Shown: positions 33,166 to 41,795 of the stretch, in pieces
How positions within the stretch are numbered: position 1 is the first letter of the stretch
How the letters are laid out: every line of letters begins with the position of its first letter
DNA from: Mycobacterium angelicum
GTDB lineage: Bacteria > Actinomycetota > Actinomycetes > Mycobacteriales > Mycobacteriaceae
DNA length: 64,000 nt
Assembly: GCF_002086155.1 (NCBI RefSeq)
Contig: NZ_MVHE01000001.1
Coordinates: 62,001-126,000, forward strand
Direction: 5' to 3'
The notes under the pieces: generated by a model
Database searches by the model: none
Seen by the model: the letters and a program-made list of their open reading frames with translations, nothing else
What the model was told of the DNA's origin: nothing
Translations under genes and position numbers: made by a program

Positions 33166-34371
33166 ATGAACCCACCCGGACCGCTGGACGGTATCCGGGT
33201 GCTTGAGTTGGGCACCCTGATCGCCGGGCCGTTTACGGGCCGGCTACTCGGCGATATGGGCGCCGACGTCATCAAGGTGGAACCGCCCGGCGCTCCTGAC
33301 CCGCTGCGGACCTGGGGCCAGGCCGAACTCGACGGACATCACGTGTTCTGGACGGTGCATGCGCGCAACAAGCGGGCCATCACCCTCGACTTGCGCCGGC
33401 CGCGCGGCCGCGAGCTGTTCTTGGACCTTGTCGAGAAATCCGACATCGTCGTGGAGAACTTCCGGCCCGGCACGCTGGAAAAGTGGAACCTGGGCTACGA
33501 CATACTCAGTGAACGCAATTCGGGCATCATCCTGGTTAGGGTGTCGGGCTACGGACAGACCGGCCCGGACGCACCCAAGGCCGGCTACGCCTCGGTCGCC
33601 GAGGCGGCCAGCGGACTGCGGCACCTCAACGGTTTTCCCGGCGGCCCGCCGCCGCGGCTGGCGCTGTCGCTGGGCGACAGCCTGGCCGGAATGTTCGGCG
33701 CCCAGGGCGCCCTTGCCGCGCTGTATCGCCGCGGTGTCACCGGCCGGGGCCAGGTCGTCGATGTGGCGCTCACCGAATCCTGTTTGGCCGTGCAGGAATC
33801 CACCATCCCCGACTACGACGTCGGCGGCGTGGTGCGCGGCCCATCGGGCACCCGGCTGGAAGGAATCGCGCCGTCGAACATCTACCGCAGCGCCGACGGC
33901 TCCTGGGTGGTGATCGCCGCCAACCAGGACACCGTGTTCGCCCGGCTCTGCACCGCGATGGGCCACCCGGAACTGGCCACCGACGGCCGGTTCGCCACCC
34001 ACGGTGCCCGCGGCCGCAATCAGGACGAGCTCGACAAGATCATCGGCGCCTGGGCAGGCGAACGGCAACCACACGAGATCATCGAAACGCTTTCCGACGC
34101 AGGCGTGATCGCCGGGCCGATCAATACGGTGGCCGAAGTGGTCAACGACCCACAGCTGCGCGCCCGCGGCATGCTGGTCGAGCACTACGACGAACGCGTG
34201 CAGCGACCGGTGCTGGGCCCGGGAATCGTCCCGGTGCTCTCGGAATCCCCGGGCGTGGTGCGCAACGCCGGCCCGGCGCAACCGGGCCAACACAACCAGG
34301 ACGTCTACATCGGGCTGCTCGGCAAGAGCGCCGCAGAACTTGCCGAGTTGCGGGCGCAGGAGGTGATTTGA
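33166..34371 (+). CDS. Class III (CaiB/BaiF) CoA-transferase
   Basis: This 401-residue enzyme moves CoA between carboxylic acids through an aspartyl anhydride. The N-terminal PLDGIRVLELGTLIAGPF segment and the LGDMGADVIKVEPPG turn are family hallmarks, and Asp171 in SLGDSLAGMFG aligns with the catalytic Asp169 of formyl-CoA transferase. AGGAGG lies 9 bp upstream of the start. Its stop overlaps the lyase start by 1 bp. It probably activates the acid consumed by the downstream lyase and dehydrogenase. Confidence 0.92.
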   Translation: MNPPGPLDGIRVLELGTLIAGPFTGRLLGDMGADVIKVEPPGAPDPLRTWGQAELDGHHVFWTVHARNKRAITLDLRRPRGRELFLDLVEKSDIVVENFRPGTLEKWNLGYDILSERNSGIILVRVSGYGQTGPDAPKAGYASVAEAASGLRHLNGFPGGPPPRLALSLGDSLAGMFGAQGALAALYRRGVTGRGQVVDVALTESCLAVQESTIPDYDVGGVVRGPSGTRLEGIAPSNIYRSADGSWVVIAANQDTVFARLCTAMGHPELATDGRFATHGARGRNQDELDKIIGAWAGERQPHEIIETLSDAGVIAGPINTVAEVVNDPQLRARGMLVEHYDERVQRPVLGPGIVPVLSESPGVVRNAGPAQPGQHNQDVYIGLLGKSAAELAELRAQEVI

Positions 34372-35264
34372 TGCCATACGTCGACATTCGCGAGGTGGCG
34401 CTGCGCGACGGCCTGCAGATCGAGAAGCCAATTCCGTTGGCGGCCAAGCTGGAGCTGCTCGCCGCGGTGGCCGCCACCGGGGTGCGGGAGGTGGAGGCCA
34501 CCGCGTTTGTCTCCCCGTCGAAGGTGCCATCGATGGCCGACGCCGCCGAACTCGCGGCGCAGCTGCACAACTACCCCGACATCGAGTTCTCCGCGTTGGT
34601 GGCCAGCCCGAATGGCGCCAAGCGCGCGATCGCCGCGGGGTTCCGCGCGATCGAGTACGTGGTGGCCGCCGACGATGCGTTCAGCAAGGCCAATGTGGGA
34701 CGCACCAGCGCGCAGGCCACCAGCCAAATCCGCGACATCGTCGCCATAGCCCACGAAAGTGACGTCATCGTCGAGGTCATCGTCGCCACAGCGTGGGACT
34801 CCCCCTTCGAAGGGCCAACCCCGGTGCAGCGGGTGCTCGACATCGCCGCCGCCGCCCGCGACCAGGGTGTCGACCGGTTCTCGATCGCCGACACCATCGG
34901 CACCACCACTCCGGGCCGGGTGACTTCGCTTATCGCACAGCTACTTCCGGTGATCGGCGACATGCCGCTGGGGGGACACTTCCACAACACCCGCGGCTGT
35001 GGGCTGGCCAGCGCCTTTGCGGCGGTCGGCGCCGGGGTTACCCGGCTGGACTCGTCGGTCGGCGGCCTGGGCGGTTGCCCGTTCGCGCCGGGCGCCACCG
35101 GAAACATCGCCACCGAGGAGCTGGTGTACCTGTTGACCGACAGCGGCTTCGAGGTCGACGTCGACCTGCGGGCGGCCATCGCGGCGGCCGAGGTGGCGAA
35201 ATCGGTTGTCGGACATGATCTGCCGAGCGCGCTACTGCGTGCCGGAGACCGGATCCGCGGCTGA
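34371..35264 (+). CDS. HMG-CoA lyase family enzyme
   Basis: This 297-residue DRE-TIM lyase cleaves 3-hydroxy-3-methylglutaryl-CoA or a similar 3-hydroxy-diacyl-CoA. It has Arg12/Asp13 in LRDGLQ, His203 and His205 in GGHFHNTRG, and Cys236 in the GGLGGCPFAPGATGN loop, the full HMGL active site. Because the cluster has no leucine-pathway carboxylase (LiuB/LiuD), ordinary leucine breakdown is unlikely; citramalyl-like or other branched 3-hydroxyacyl-CoAs are alternatives. It is coupled by 1-bp overlaps to both neighbours. Confidence 0.9.
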   Translation: MPYVDIREVALRDGLQIEKPIPLAAKLELLAAVAATGVREVEATAFVSPSKVPSMADAAELAAQLHNYPDIEFSALVASPNGAKRAIAAGFRAIEYVVAADDAFSKANVGRTSAQATSQIRDIVAIAHESDVIVEVIVATAWDSPFEGPTPVQRVLDIAAAARDQGVDRFSIADTIGTTTPGRVTSLIAQLLPVIGDMPLGGHFHNTRGCGLASAFAAVGAGVTRLDSSVGGLGGCPFAPGATGNIATEELVYLLTDSGFEVDVDLRAAIAAAEVAKSVVGHDLPSALLRAGDRIRG

Positions 35265-35884
35265 TGCCCGCCGAGGTCGTCAGCACCAAGGGCCGCCAGA
35301 CCCGGCTGGCCATCGAACAGGCCGCGCGGAAGTTGTTCGCCGAGAGGGGTTTTCACGGCACCACGCTGGCCGACATCACCTCGGCTGCGGGGAAGTCGCC
35401 GGCGGTGTTCTACCGGTACTTCACCGACAAGGAGGACCTGCTGGCGGCGCTGGCCGAGTCGTTTCTGCACGATGTCGTGGTGCCGTCGCGACTGAGCGTC
35501 CGGCTGCCGGAATCCCCCGACGACGACGCCTGCTTCGCCGGGGTGGTCACCGGCTACTGGAACATGTTCAAGCGGAACATCGGCATCATGATCGCCGTCG
35601 CCCAACTGGCCGCCACCCAGCAGCGCTTCGCGGCGCTGCAGAACGAATTCCGCCGCTTCGGCATGGACATCGTGGCCGCATCGGTGCGGCGCGCTCAGGA
35701 GCAGGGATATGGTCGCGACCTTCATCCCGACCACACCGCGGCGGCGATCGCCCTGCTGTTCGAGAACTTCACTACGGTGTTCGTAGGGCGCTCCGGGCCC
35801 GAACACCTCGGCCTGGACATCAGCGACGCGGACGCCATCACAACTTTATCGACGGTCTGGAAGAAAACTCTGTACGGCTCGTAA
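35264..35884 (+). CDS. TetR-family regulator inside the catabolic operon
   Basis: This 206-residue protein has a helix-turn-helix domain at about residues 10-55 (AIEQAARKLFAERGFHGTTLADIT ... AVFYRYFTDKEDLL shown here in two parts) and a helical effector domain. It starts on the last base of the lyase stop and ends 11 bp before the dehydrogenase gene, so it is co-expressed with the enzymes. It probably binds the inverted repeat in front of the bicupin gene and responds to a CoA thioester. Confidence 0.9.
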   Translation: MPAEVVSTKGRQTRLAIEQAARKLFAERGFHGTTLADITSAAGKSPAVFYRYFTDKEDLLAALAESFLHDVVVPSRLSVRLPESPDDDACFAGVVTGYWNMFKRNIGIMIAVAQLAATQQRFAALQNEFRRFGMDIVAASVRRAQEQGYGRDLHPDHTAAAIALLFENFTTVFVGRSGPEHLGLDISDADAITTLSTVWKKTLYGS

Positions 35885-35895
35885 GGAGAACACCC

Positions 35896-37134
35896 ATGGA
35901 TTTCAGCCTCCCCGAACATCTTCCGGGCCTACTCGCCGAGATGGACGACTTCATCGAGGCTGAGATCAAGCCGCTGGAACGCGAACACATTCAGTACTTC
36001 GACCATCGCCGCGAACACGCCCGCACCGACTGGGACAACGACGGCATCCCGCGGCGTGAATGGGAGGACCTGCTCGGCGAGATGCGCAGGCGCGCCGACC
36101 AGGCCGGCTGGCTGCGCTACGGCCTGCCGTCGCAGTTCGGCGGCCGGGACGGCACCAACATCGACATGGCGGTCATCCGGGAACACCTGGCGCACAAAGG
36201 CCTCGGCCTGCACAACGATCTGCAGAACGAGTCGTCGATCGTCGGCAATTTCCCCCAAGTCATCATGATGGACCGGTTCGGCACCGACGCGCAGAAGAAG
36301 GAGTGGACCGAAGCGCTTATCACCGGCAAGCGGTCGATGGCCTTCGGGCTGACCGAACCCAAGCATGGCTCGGACGCCACCTGGCTGGAGACGCACGCCG
36401 AACCGGACGGCGACGGCTGGATCATCAATGGCGCCAAGCGATTCAACACCGGCGTCCACCGCGCCACCCATGACCTGGTGTTCGCCCGCACCTCCGGTGA
36501 GCCCGGCCAGGCCCGCGGCATCACCGCGTTCCTGGTGCCCACCGACTCCCCCGGCTTCAACGTGCCCTACTACTGGTGGACGTTCAACATGCCCACCGAC
36601 CACGGTGAGGTCGAGCTCACCGACGTTCGGGTGCCCGCCGACGCGGTGCTCGGCGAGGTCGACCGCGGCCTCGAAGTCGGGCAGACCTTCCTGCACGAGA
36701 ACAGGATTCGTCAGGCCGCCAGCAGCCTGGGCGCCGCGCAGTACTGCATCGACCGGGCCGTGACGTACACGAGCGAACGCGTGGTTTTCGGCAAGCCGTT
36801 GGCGGTGAACCAGGCCGTCCAGTGGCCGTTGGTGGAACTGCAGACCGAGGCACAGATGGTACGGCTGCTGGTGTACTACGCGGCCGAACAGCTGGACCGC
36901 AACCACCACATGGAAGTCTCGGACAAGGTGTCGATGGCGAATTACCGCGCCAACCGGCTGGCGTGCGACGCGGCCGACCGGGCCATGCAAGTGTGTGGCG
37001 GCGTCGGGTACAGCCGGCACGAACCGTTCGAACACATCTACCGCCACCACCGCCGCTACCGCATCACCGAGGGCGCCGAGGAGATTCAGATTCGCCGAGT
37101 TGCCCAGCGGCTGTTCAAGTTCGGCAAGAAGTGA
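35896..37134 (+). CDS. Acyl-CoA dehydrogenase, ACAD11/LvaC-like
   Basis: This 412-residue ACAD-fold protein has a charged N-terminal helix, the substrate/FAD region LTEPKHGSDATWLET, GAKRFNTG, and the C-terminal HHRRYRITEGAEEIQ with Glu in the catalytic-base position. The next two genes are an APH kinase and a DUF6285 protein. In human ACAD10/ACAD11 the kinase and dehydrogenase domains are fused, and in the levulinate pathway of Pseudomonas (LvaC with LvaA and LvaB) such enzymes convert 4-phospho-acyl-CoA to 3-hydroxyacyl-CoA rather than performing simple desaturation. That role is inferred here from gene order. GGAG lies 8 bp before the start. Confidence 0.87.
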   Translation: MDFSLPEHLPGLLAEMDDFIEAEIKPLEREHIQYFDHRREHARTDWDNDGIPRREWEDLLGEMRRRADQAGWLRYGLPSQFGGRDGTNIDMAVIREHLAHKGLGLHNDLQNESSIVGNFPQVIMMDRFGTDAQKKEWTEALITGKRSMAFGLTEPKHGSDATWLETHAEPDGDGWIINGAKRFNTGVHRATHDLVFARTSGEPGQARGITAFLVPTDSPGFNVPYYWWTFNMPTDHGEVELTDVRVPADAVLGEVDRGLEVGQTFLHENRIRQAASSLGAAQYCIDRAVTYTSERVVFGKPLAVNQAVQWPLVELQTEAQMVRLLVYYAAEQLDRNHHMEVSDKVSMANYRANRLACDAADRAMQVCGGVGYSRHEPFEHIYRHHRRYRITEGAEEIQIRRVAQRLFKFGKK

Positions 37135-38099
37135 CACTGCAGGACAACTTGGCGGCCGTACTGCGGCAAGTGCTCGGTACGGCGGTGGCCGTCGAGAACC
37201 TGCGCGCGCTCACCGGCGGGGCCAGCCGCAGCACCTGGGCGTTCGACGCCGTCCCCGACAAAACCGACACCGGACCCAAGCCGCTGATCCTGCGCATCGG
37301 CCCGCCCGACGACATCCATGCCGGCATGGAGCTGGAAGCCCGGGTGCAGGCCGCCGCGGCAGCGGCCGGCGCCCCGGTCCCACACGTGCTGGCCGCAAGC
37401 AATTCCCTTGGTGCACTGGGCAATCCGTTCCTCATCTGCGAAGCGATCAAGGGCGAGACCATAGTTCGGCGCATCTACCGCCAACTCGACGATCCCGAGC
37501 GGCTGTTGCGTCAGTGCGCACAGGCGCTGGCTGCCGTCCACCGCGCCGATACGAACCATCCCGAGCTGGCGCGCGAAGACCAGCTGGAGCAATACCGCGA
37601 ACGCCTGGACGCCATGGGCGACACCACCGCCCCCTTCGAATGGGCGTTCCGCTGGCTGGCGGCCCACCGGCCGCCGCCGTCGCCGCCAGTTCTGGTGCAC
37701 GGCGATTACCGGATGGGAAACCTGATCGTCGACGGGTCCGACCTTGCCGCGGTCCTGGACTGGGAACTCGTGCACATCGGCGAGGCGTATGAGGATCTGG
37801 CCTGGTTCTGCGTGCGCGCCTGGCGGTTCGGCGCGGCGGCCGACCGGGGAGCGGGCGGTTTGGGCAGCATCGACAATTTCCTGAGCGCCTATGAGGGGGC
37901 CAGCGGGACTACCGTTGACCGAGTGGCGTTTCACTGGTGGCTGGTGCTGGCCACGCTGCGCTGGGGGGTCATCTGCAGATACCAGGCGCAGCGGCATCTG
38001 AGCGGACAGACCCGCTCGGTGGAATTGGCGACGATAGGGCGGCGGGTCTGCGAGAACGAGTGGGACCTGCTCAGCTTGCTGGACGAGGCCGGCACGTGA
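37131..38099 (+). CDS. APH-fold acyl-CoA kinase, LvaA-like
   Basis: This 322-residue aminoglycoside-phosphotransferase-fold kinase starts at GTG (GTGA overlap with the dehydrogenase stop). The glycine-rich loop region LTGGASRSTWAF is near residues 26-37, the catalytic Brenner motif LVHGDYRMGNLIVDG near 188-202, and the metal-binding AVLDWE soon after. Kinases of this subgroup sit beside ACAD genes and phosphorylate hydroxyacyl-CoA, not antibiotics. It overlaps the DUF6285 gene by 4 bp, supporting a three-protein unit. Confidence 0.88.
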   Translation: MTLQDNLAAVLRQVLGTAVAVENLRALTGGASRSTWAFDAVPDKTDTGPKPLILRIGPPDDIHAGMELEARVQAAAAAAGAPVPHVLAASNSLGALGNPFLICEAIKGETIVRRIYRQLDDPERLLRQCAQALAAVHRADTNHPELAREDQLEQYRERLDAMGDTTAPFEWAFRWLAAHRPPPSPPVLVHGDYRMGNLIVDGSDLAAVLDWELVHIGEAYEDLAWFCVRAWRFGAAADRGAGGLGSIDNFLSAYEGASGTTVDRVAFHWWLVLATLRWGVICRYQAQRHLSGQTRSVELATIGRRVCENEWDLLSLLDEAGT

Positions 38100-38419
38100 G
38101 CTACCTTTACGGCCGCCCGACCGCCGCCGAATTGGTGGCCGCCGTCGCCGAATTCCTCGAAAAGGATGTTCGGGAAGCCACCGATGGCCAAGTTAACTTT
38201 CACGCGCGAGTGGCCGCCAACGCCCTGCGCATGGTCGAACGCGAATTGCTCGCCCCCGACCACTCCCCCGCGCTCCTGGGTTTCGCCGATGAGGCCGCCC
38301 TTGCCGCGGCCATCCGGGCCGGCGACTTGGACGCCCGCGCGGACGAGGTTGTTGCCTGCCTGCGCGGCCTGGTGAAGCATCGGTTGGCGGCCGCACACCC
38401 CGGATACGACATCGAATAG
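38096..38419 (+). CDS. Small DUF6285-like protein, LvaB-like kinase partner
   Basis: This 107-residue protein starts at GTG overlapping the kinase stop. It begins SYLYGRPTAAELVAAVAEFL and continues with the helical pattern NFHARVAANALRMVEREL that I associate with DUF6285. In the levulinate pathway the small LvaB protein is required with LvaA for phosphorylation of 4-hydroxyacyl-CoA; the same order (ACAD, kinase, small protein) occurs here. The assignment to DUF6285 is from memory of the family pattern. Confidence 0.75.
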   Translation: MSYLYGRPTAAELVAAVAEFLEKDVREATDGQVNFHARVAANALRMVERELLAPDHSPALLGFADEAALAAAIRAGDLDARADEVVACLRGLVKHRLAAAHPGYDIE

Positions 38420-38430
38420 GAGGCTGTCGC

Positions 38431-38838
38431 ATGCCCACTACCACGGCGCAGGCCATCGTCGAGGTGGCCGACGAGCTGTTCGGCGCCATCGAAAACGGTG
38501 ATGTGGCGGCCGTGGATCGACTCTGGAGCCCTGACATCGCGGTGTGGCGTCCCGGGGCCCGCCGTGACAACGACAAACCCCGCGCGCTCAAGGTGATCGA
38601 CTGGTTCGTCTCAGCCACCGCCACGCGCCGCTACGAGATCTTGGACCGGCAGATCTTCGAGGACGGCTCAGCCAAGGGGTTTGTCCAACAGCACGTGCTG
38701 CATGCGAGTGGTCATGCCGGGGAGTCGATCGCCCTGCGCGTGTGCATTGTGATCAAACTGGGCACCAATAACCTGATCAGCCGTATCGACGAGTACTTCG
38801 ATCCCGCCGAACTCGCCCCGTTGCTTGAACCCAGATGA
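38431..38838 (+). CDS. NTF2-like (SnoaL-type) protein
   Basis: This 135-residue protein shows the cone-fold pattern of the NTF2/SnoaL superfamily: N-terminal helices with ENGDVAAVDRLWSPDIAVW, a strand-rich middle and RIDEYFDPAELAPLL at the end. AGGAGG lies 8 bp before the start. Members are isomerases, dehydratases or ligand-binding proteins; none can be chosen here. It follows DUF6285 by 11 bp and is probably the seventh enzyme-type gene of the operon. Confidence 0.82.
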   Translation: MPTTTAQAIVEVADELFGAIENGDVAAVDRLWSPDIAVWRPGARRDNDKPRALKVIDWFVSATATRRYEILDRQIFEDGSAKGFVQQHVLHASGHAGESIALRVCIVIKLGTNNLISRIDEYFDPAELAPLLEPR

Positions 38839-38845
38839 GGTGCCG

Positions 38846-39388
38846 ATGACGACCCTGGAAACACTGCTCACCGATCCCGAAGTCGTCGGCGGGTGGACGT
38901 TGAACCCCGAGCGCTCGACCATCACGTTCCGGATCAGGAACATGTGGGGGGTGTGGCCCGTCAAAGGCAGGTTCACCGAGTTCGACGGCGACGGCCGGCT
39001 CACCGAGCGGAGCGCGGTTTCGGGCCGGATCGACATCGAGGTGGCCTCGCTGGACACCGGTATCGGCCGCCGCGACAAGCATCTGCTCTCCGCCGACTTC
39101 TTCGACGCCGAACGCTTCCCCCAGATCGGCGTCGTCGTCGCCGCCCTGCACCCGACCACCGGGCGGGCCGCTGAGCTAAAGACCGATTTCACCATCAAGG
39201 GCAGAACCGAACCGGTCACCCTGCCCGTGACGATCAGCGAACTCGACGACGGCTCGGTGCGCGTCGTCGGCGAAGCCAAGCTCGACCGATCCCTATTCGG
39301 TGTGGACTGGAACAAATTCGGGATGATCGCCAAAACCGTGACGGTGGCTGCCGAAGCCGTCTTCGTCCGGCGCCGCGGGCACCAGTAG
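38846..39388 (+). CDS. YceI-family lipid-binding lipocalin-like protein
   Basis: This 180-residue protein has the YceI beta-barrel pattern: WTLNPERSTITFRIRNMWG, GRIDIEVASLDTG, RDKHLLSADFFDAERFPQI, and the C-terminal DRSLFGVDWNKFG. YceI proteins bind isoprenoid or amide lipids in a long hydrophobic pocket. There is no signal peptide, so it would be cytoplasmic. Its presence with CoA enzymes suggests a hydrophobic, perhaps isoprenoid, substrate for the operon. Confidence 0.88.
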   Translation: MTTLETLLTDPEVVGGWTLNPERSTITFRIRNMWGVWPVKGRFTEFDGDGRLTERSAVSGRIDIEVASLDTGIGRRDKHLLSADFFDAERFPQIGVVVAALHPTTGRAAELKTDFTIKGRTEPVTLPVTISELDDGSVRVVGEAKLDRSLFGVDWNKFGMIAKTVTVAAEAVFVRRRGHQ

Positions 39389-39399
39389 CATCTGCAAAC

Positions 39400-39801
39400 G
39401 TGCCCGACTCCAGCGACGACCTGCAGATCCTCGTCTACAGCGACAACATCAGCACCCGCGAACAGGTGATGCGGGCCCTGGGCAAACGCCTGCACCCCGA
39501 CCTGCCCCCGCTGAACTATGTCGAAATCGCGACCGGCCCGATGGTGGTTCGGCGGATGGATGAGGGTGGCATCGACCTGGCCGTGCTGGACGGCGAGGCG
39601 ACGCCGACCGGCGGCATGGGAATCGCCAAGCAACTCAAGGACGAATTGGACAACTGCCCGCCCATCGTGGTGCTCACCGGTCGCCCGGACGATGCCTGGC
39701 TGGCCAGCTGGTCACGAGCCGAGGCCGCGGTGCCACACCCCATCGACCCCATCGTGCTGGGCCGCACCGTACTCGGATTGCTCAGCGCTCCGGCATTCTG
39801 A
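39400..39801 (+). CDS. Atypical response-regulator receiver protein (Rv3143-like)
   Basis: This 133-residue stand-alone receiver domain has no output domain and starts at GTG. Asp64 (VLDGE) is the likely phospho-acceptor, Thr93 (VVLTG) the switch residue and Asp15 one of the two metal-binding acids, but the invariant lysine before the last helix is His113 (VPHPID). Length and position match M. tuberculosis Rv3143, which precedes PPE52 and nuoA. With the lysine absent, conventional phosphorelay control is doubtful; it may be a protein-interaction module. Confidence 0.87.
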   Translation: MPDSSDDLQILVYSDNISTREQVMRALGKRLHPDLPPLNYVEIATGPMVVRRMDEGGIDLAVLDGEATPTGGMGIAKQLKDELDNCPPIVVLTGRPDDAWLASWSRAEAAVPHPIDPIVLGRTVLGLLSAPAF

Positions 39802-39811
39802 CGCGCGGGGT

Positions 39812-41086
39812 TCAGCCGCCGCGGATCTGAACGCCGGGCGGCTCCTTCGGCCTACGCCGGAAGTCGCCGGATTCCGGCCGTAGCGGCACCGGCTTGGCGG
39901 GCTCCTCGGTCTCCGCCGCCTCCTGATCCTGCGGTTTCGCGGCCCCGGGAGTCCGAAGCGCGGAGCCCGGAATCGAGGAACCACCGCTTTGCTGCACGCG
40001 CGTCACGGCCATCGGAGCCGCCTTGGCTGCGATCTCGGGCGCCGCCGTCGGCAGTACACCAATTTCCGGGGTGGTTTCTTCGACAGCCGGTACTTCGGCT
40101 TCCGGCGCCGGCGGGGCAGCGGCTCGGTCGTCATCGGCGGCCGAGGGAGCGCTGCCGCCCGCTTTGACCGGACCGTCGCCGAGGAGCCCGGCACGCGTGG
40201 CGGTCCCGGAGGTGGGTATCGGGACGGGAACGAAGCCCATGCCGGTGGCACCGACGGCGCCGTTGCTCGTCACCGGCGGACCGGCTTGCACCGCACTGCC
40301 TGAGCTCGGGTCGCCGGGCACGAACCCGTTGCCGGCACTGTCGCCACCGACACCGTTGGCGTACATGGCACCGCCGTTGGTCAGGACCCCGCCACCACTG
40401 GCGCCGGCACCGCTGCCCGCGGCGTTCTCGGTCCCGGCAGTGGCGCCGTCGGAACCGGCAGCACCGGCACCGACGGGACCGGCTCCCACGCCCGGGTTGG
40501 CGGTGGTGCCGCCGCCCGACATGCCGGCCATGCCGCTAGCTATGCCGGCCCCCAATGCCGGAAGGCCCTGTAGCACGCTCGCCCACGGCACCACCTGTGC
40601 GGCCACCGCCGAGGCTCCCGAGTAATAGCCGGCCATCGCGGATACGTCGGCGGCCCACATCTCCTCGTAGATGCCTTCGGCCATCGCGATCAAGGGCGCG
40701 TTCTGGCCGAACAAGTTGCTCATCACCAGCTGCACGAAGGAATTGCGGTTGGCGTCGATCGCCTGCGGGAGCACCGTCGCCGCCCGGGCCGCCTCGAACA
40801 AACTGGCCACGATCCGGGCCTGCCCGGCCGCGCCGGCCGATTGCGACGCCGCCGCGCTGAGCCACCCGGCGTAGGGAGCCGCCGCGTTCATCATCGCCAT
40901 CGAGGCCGCACCCTGCCAGGCCTGGCCGGCCAATCCCGACGTCACCGAGGCAAACGAGTTGGCCGCGGCGGACAATTCTTCGGCCAGCCCGTCCCAGGCC
41001 GCCGCCGCCTGCAACATCGGCGCCGTGCCCGCGCCGATGAACATGCGCAGAGAGTTGATTTCGGGAGGCAGCGCAAAGAAACTCAC
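39812..41086 (-). CDS. PPE52: PPE family protein (PPE52-like)
   Basis: This 424-residue protein has the N-terminal PPE domain ([22 protein letters not shown] near residue 57, [22 protein letters not shown] split about residue 125-145). The remainder is low-complexity: Gly/Ala-rich to about residue 270, then Pro/Glu/Ala-rich with a basic end (RRRPKEPPG). It has neither MPTR repeats nor the SVP motif. Location between Rv3143 and nuoA identifies PPE52. Convergent with Rv3143-like gene (10 bp) and divergent from nuoA. Confidence 0.88.
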   Translation of the reverse strand: MSFFALPPEINSLRMFIGAGTAPMLQAAAAWDGLAEELSAAANSFASVTSGLAGQAWQGAASMAMMNAAAPYAGWLSAAASQSAGAAGQARIVASLFEAARAATVLPQAIDANRNSFVQLVMSNLFGQNAPLIAMAEGIYEEMWAADVSAMAGYYSGASAVAAQVVPWASVLQGLPALGAGIASGMAGMSGGGTTANPGVGAGPVGAGAAGSDGATAGTENAAGSGAGASGGGVLTNGGAMYANGVGGDSAGNGFVPGDPSSGSAVQAGPPVTSNGAVGATGMGFVPVPIPTSGTATRAGLLGDGPVKAGGSAPSAADDDRAAAPPAPEAEVPAVEETTPEIGVLPTAAPEIAAKAAPMAVTRVQQSGGSSIPGSALRTPGAAKPQDQEAAETEEPAKPVPLRPESGDFRRRPKEPPGVQIRGG

Positions 41087-41409
41087 GGCTCCAGTCCTTC
41101 CAGATCAGCTGCCTGCGTCAACGCTGACCTCGCGATAGCCCCGTGACTACCCGGTGAGGCCATAGAGTAACAACAAGTGCTCCGCTTATTCGACCTTTGG
41201 GTGACATTCATATAATCCCGCCCTCCCGTCCAGTGTGCATCCCTTTTCGCCATGAGCCAGACCCCGGGCACGTGCTCCGGGGATCACGCGACTATGTTGA
41301 AGGTCACTGTGACGGCCCACAAGCCCGGTCCGTCACAACAGCCCAGTCACCGCCTGACCGTCCGCTCAGTTTGAGAAGGCGGCCACGTTACGCCGGAGCA
41401 TGGAGCGAG
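41087..41409. promoter_or_regulatory. 323-bp divergent region between PPE52 and nuoA
   Basis: A consensus -10 TATAAT lies on the plus strand at 41211-41216, with TTCGAC (41189-41194) 16 bp upstream as a plausible -35; this would give nuoA a leader near 190 nt. The leader contains GTCAC-T-GTGAC (41303-41313), an 11-bp inverted repeat that could bind a regulator. A 40-codon frame at 41252-41374 has no recognisable product. No minus-strand promoter for PPE52 is evident. Confidence 0.5.
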
Positions 41410-41787
41410 TTGAACGTCTACATACCCATCTTGGTGCTCGGGGCACTCGCGGCTGCCTTTGCCGTGGGCTCGGTCGTGCTGGCCAGCCTCGTCGGCCCGT
41501 CTCGTTTCAACCGCTCGAAGCTGGCCGCATACGAATGCGGTATCGAGCCCACCGAAACGTCGGTAAGCGGCCCCAATGCAACCAGCGGACAGCGATTCCC
41601 GATCAAGTACTACCTGACGGCGATGCTGTTCATCGTCTTCGATATCGAAATCGTGTTCCTGTACCCGTGGGCGGTCAGCTTCGACTCGCTGGGCACGTTC
41701 GCACTGGTGGAAATGGTCATATTCATGCTCACGGTGTTCGTGGCCTACGCGTATGTGTGGCGCCGCGGGGGCCTGACGTGGGATTGA
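41410..41787 (+). CDS. nuoA: NADH-quinone oxidoreductase subunit A
   Basis: This is a 125-residue membrane subunit with three helices and the conserved YECGIEP loop that lines the quinone tunnel, plus the FDIEIVFLYPWA helix. It starts at TTG, as shown by homology beginning at NVYIPILVLGA and by GGAG 7-8 bp upstream; the longer frame lies in the promoter region. First gene of the operon, 8 bp before nuoB. Confidence 0.95.
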   Translation: MNVYIPILVLGALAAAFAVGSVVLASLVGPSRFNRSKLAAYECGIEPTETSVSGPNATSGQRFPIKYYLTAMLFIVFDIEIVFLYPWAVSFDSLGTFALVEMVIFMLTVFVAYAYVWRRGGLTWD

Positions 41788-41795
41788 GGTAAGAG

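Noticed and set aside
37131..38099. Aminoglycoside resistance kinase
   Set aside because: The APH fold is present, but the gene is overlapped by an acyl-CoA dehydrogenase and a DUF6285-like gene, the context of hydroxyacyl-CoA kinases.
41252..41374. 40-codon frame in the nuoA leader as a possible leader peptide
   Set aside because: No ribosome site of note, no codon run suggesting attenuation, no recognisable product.
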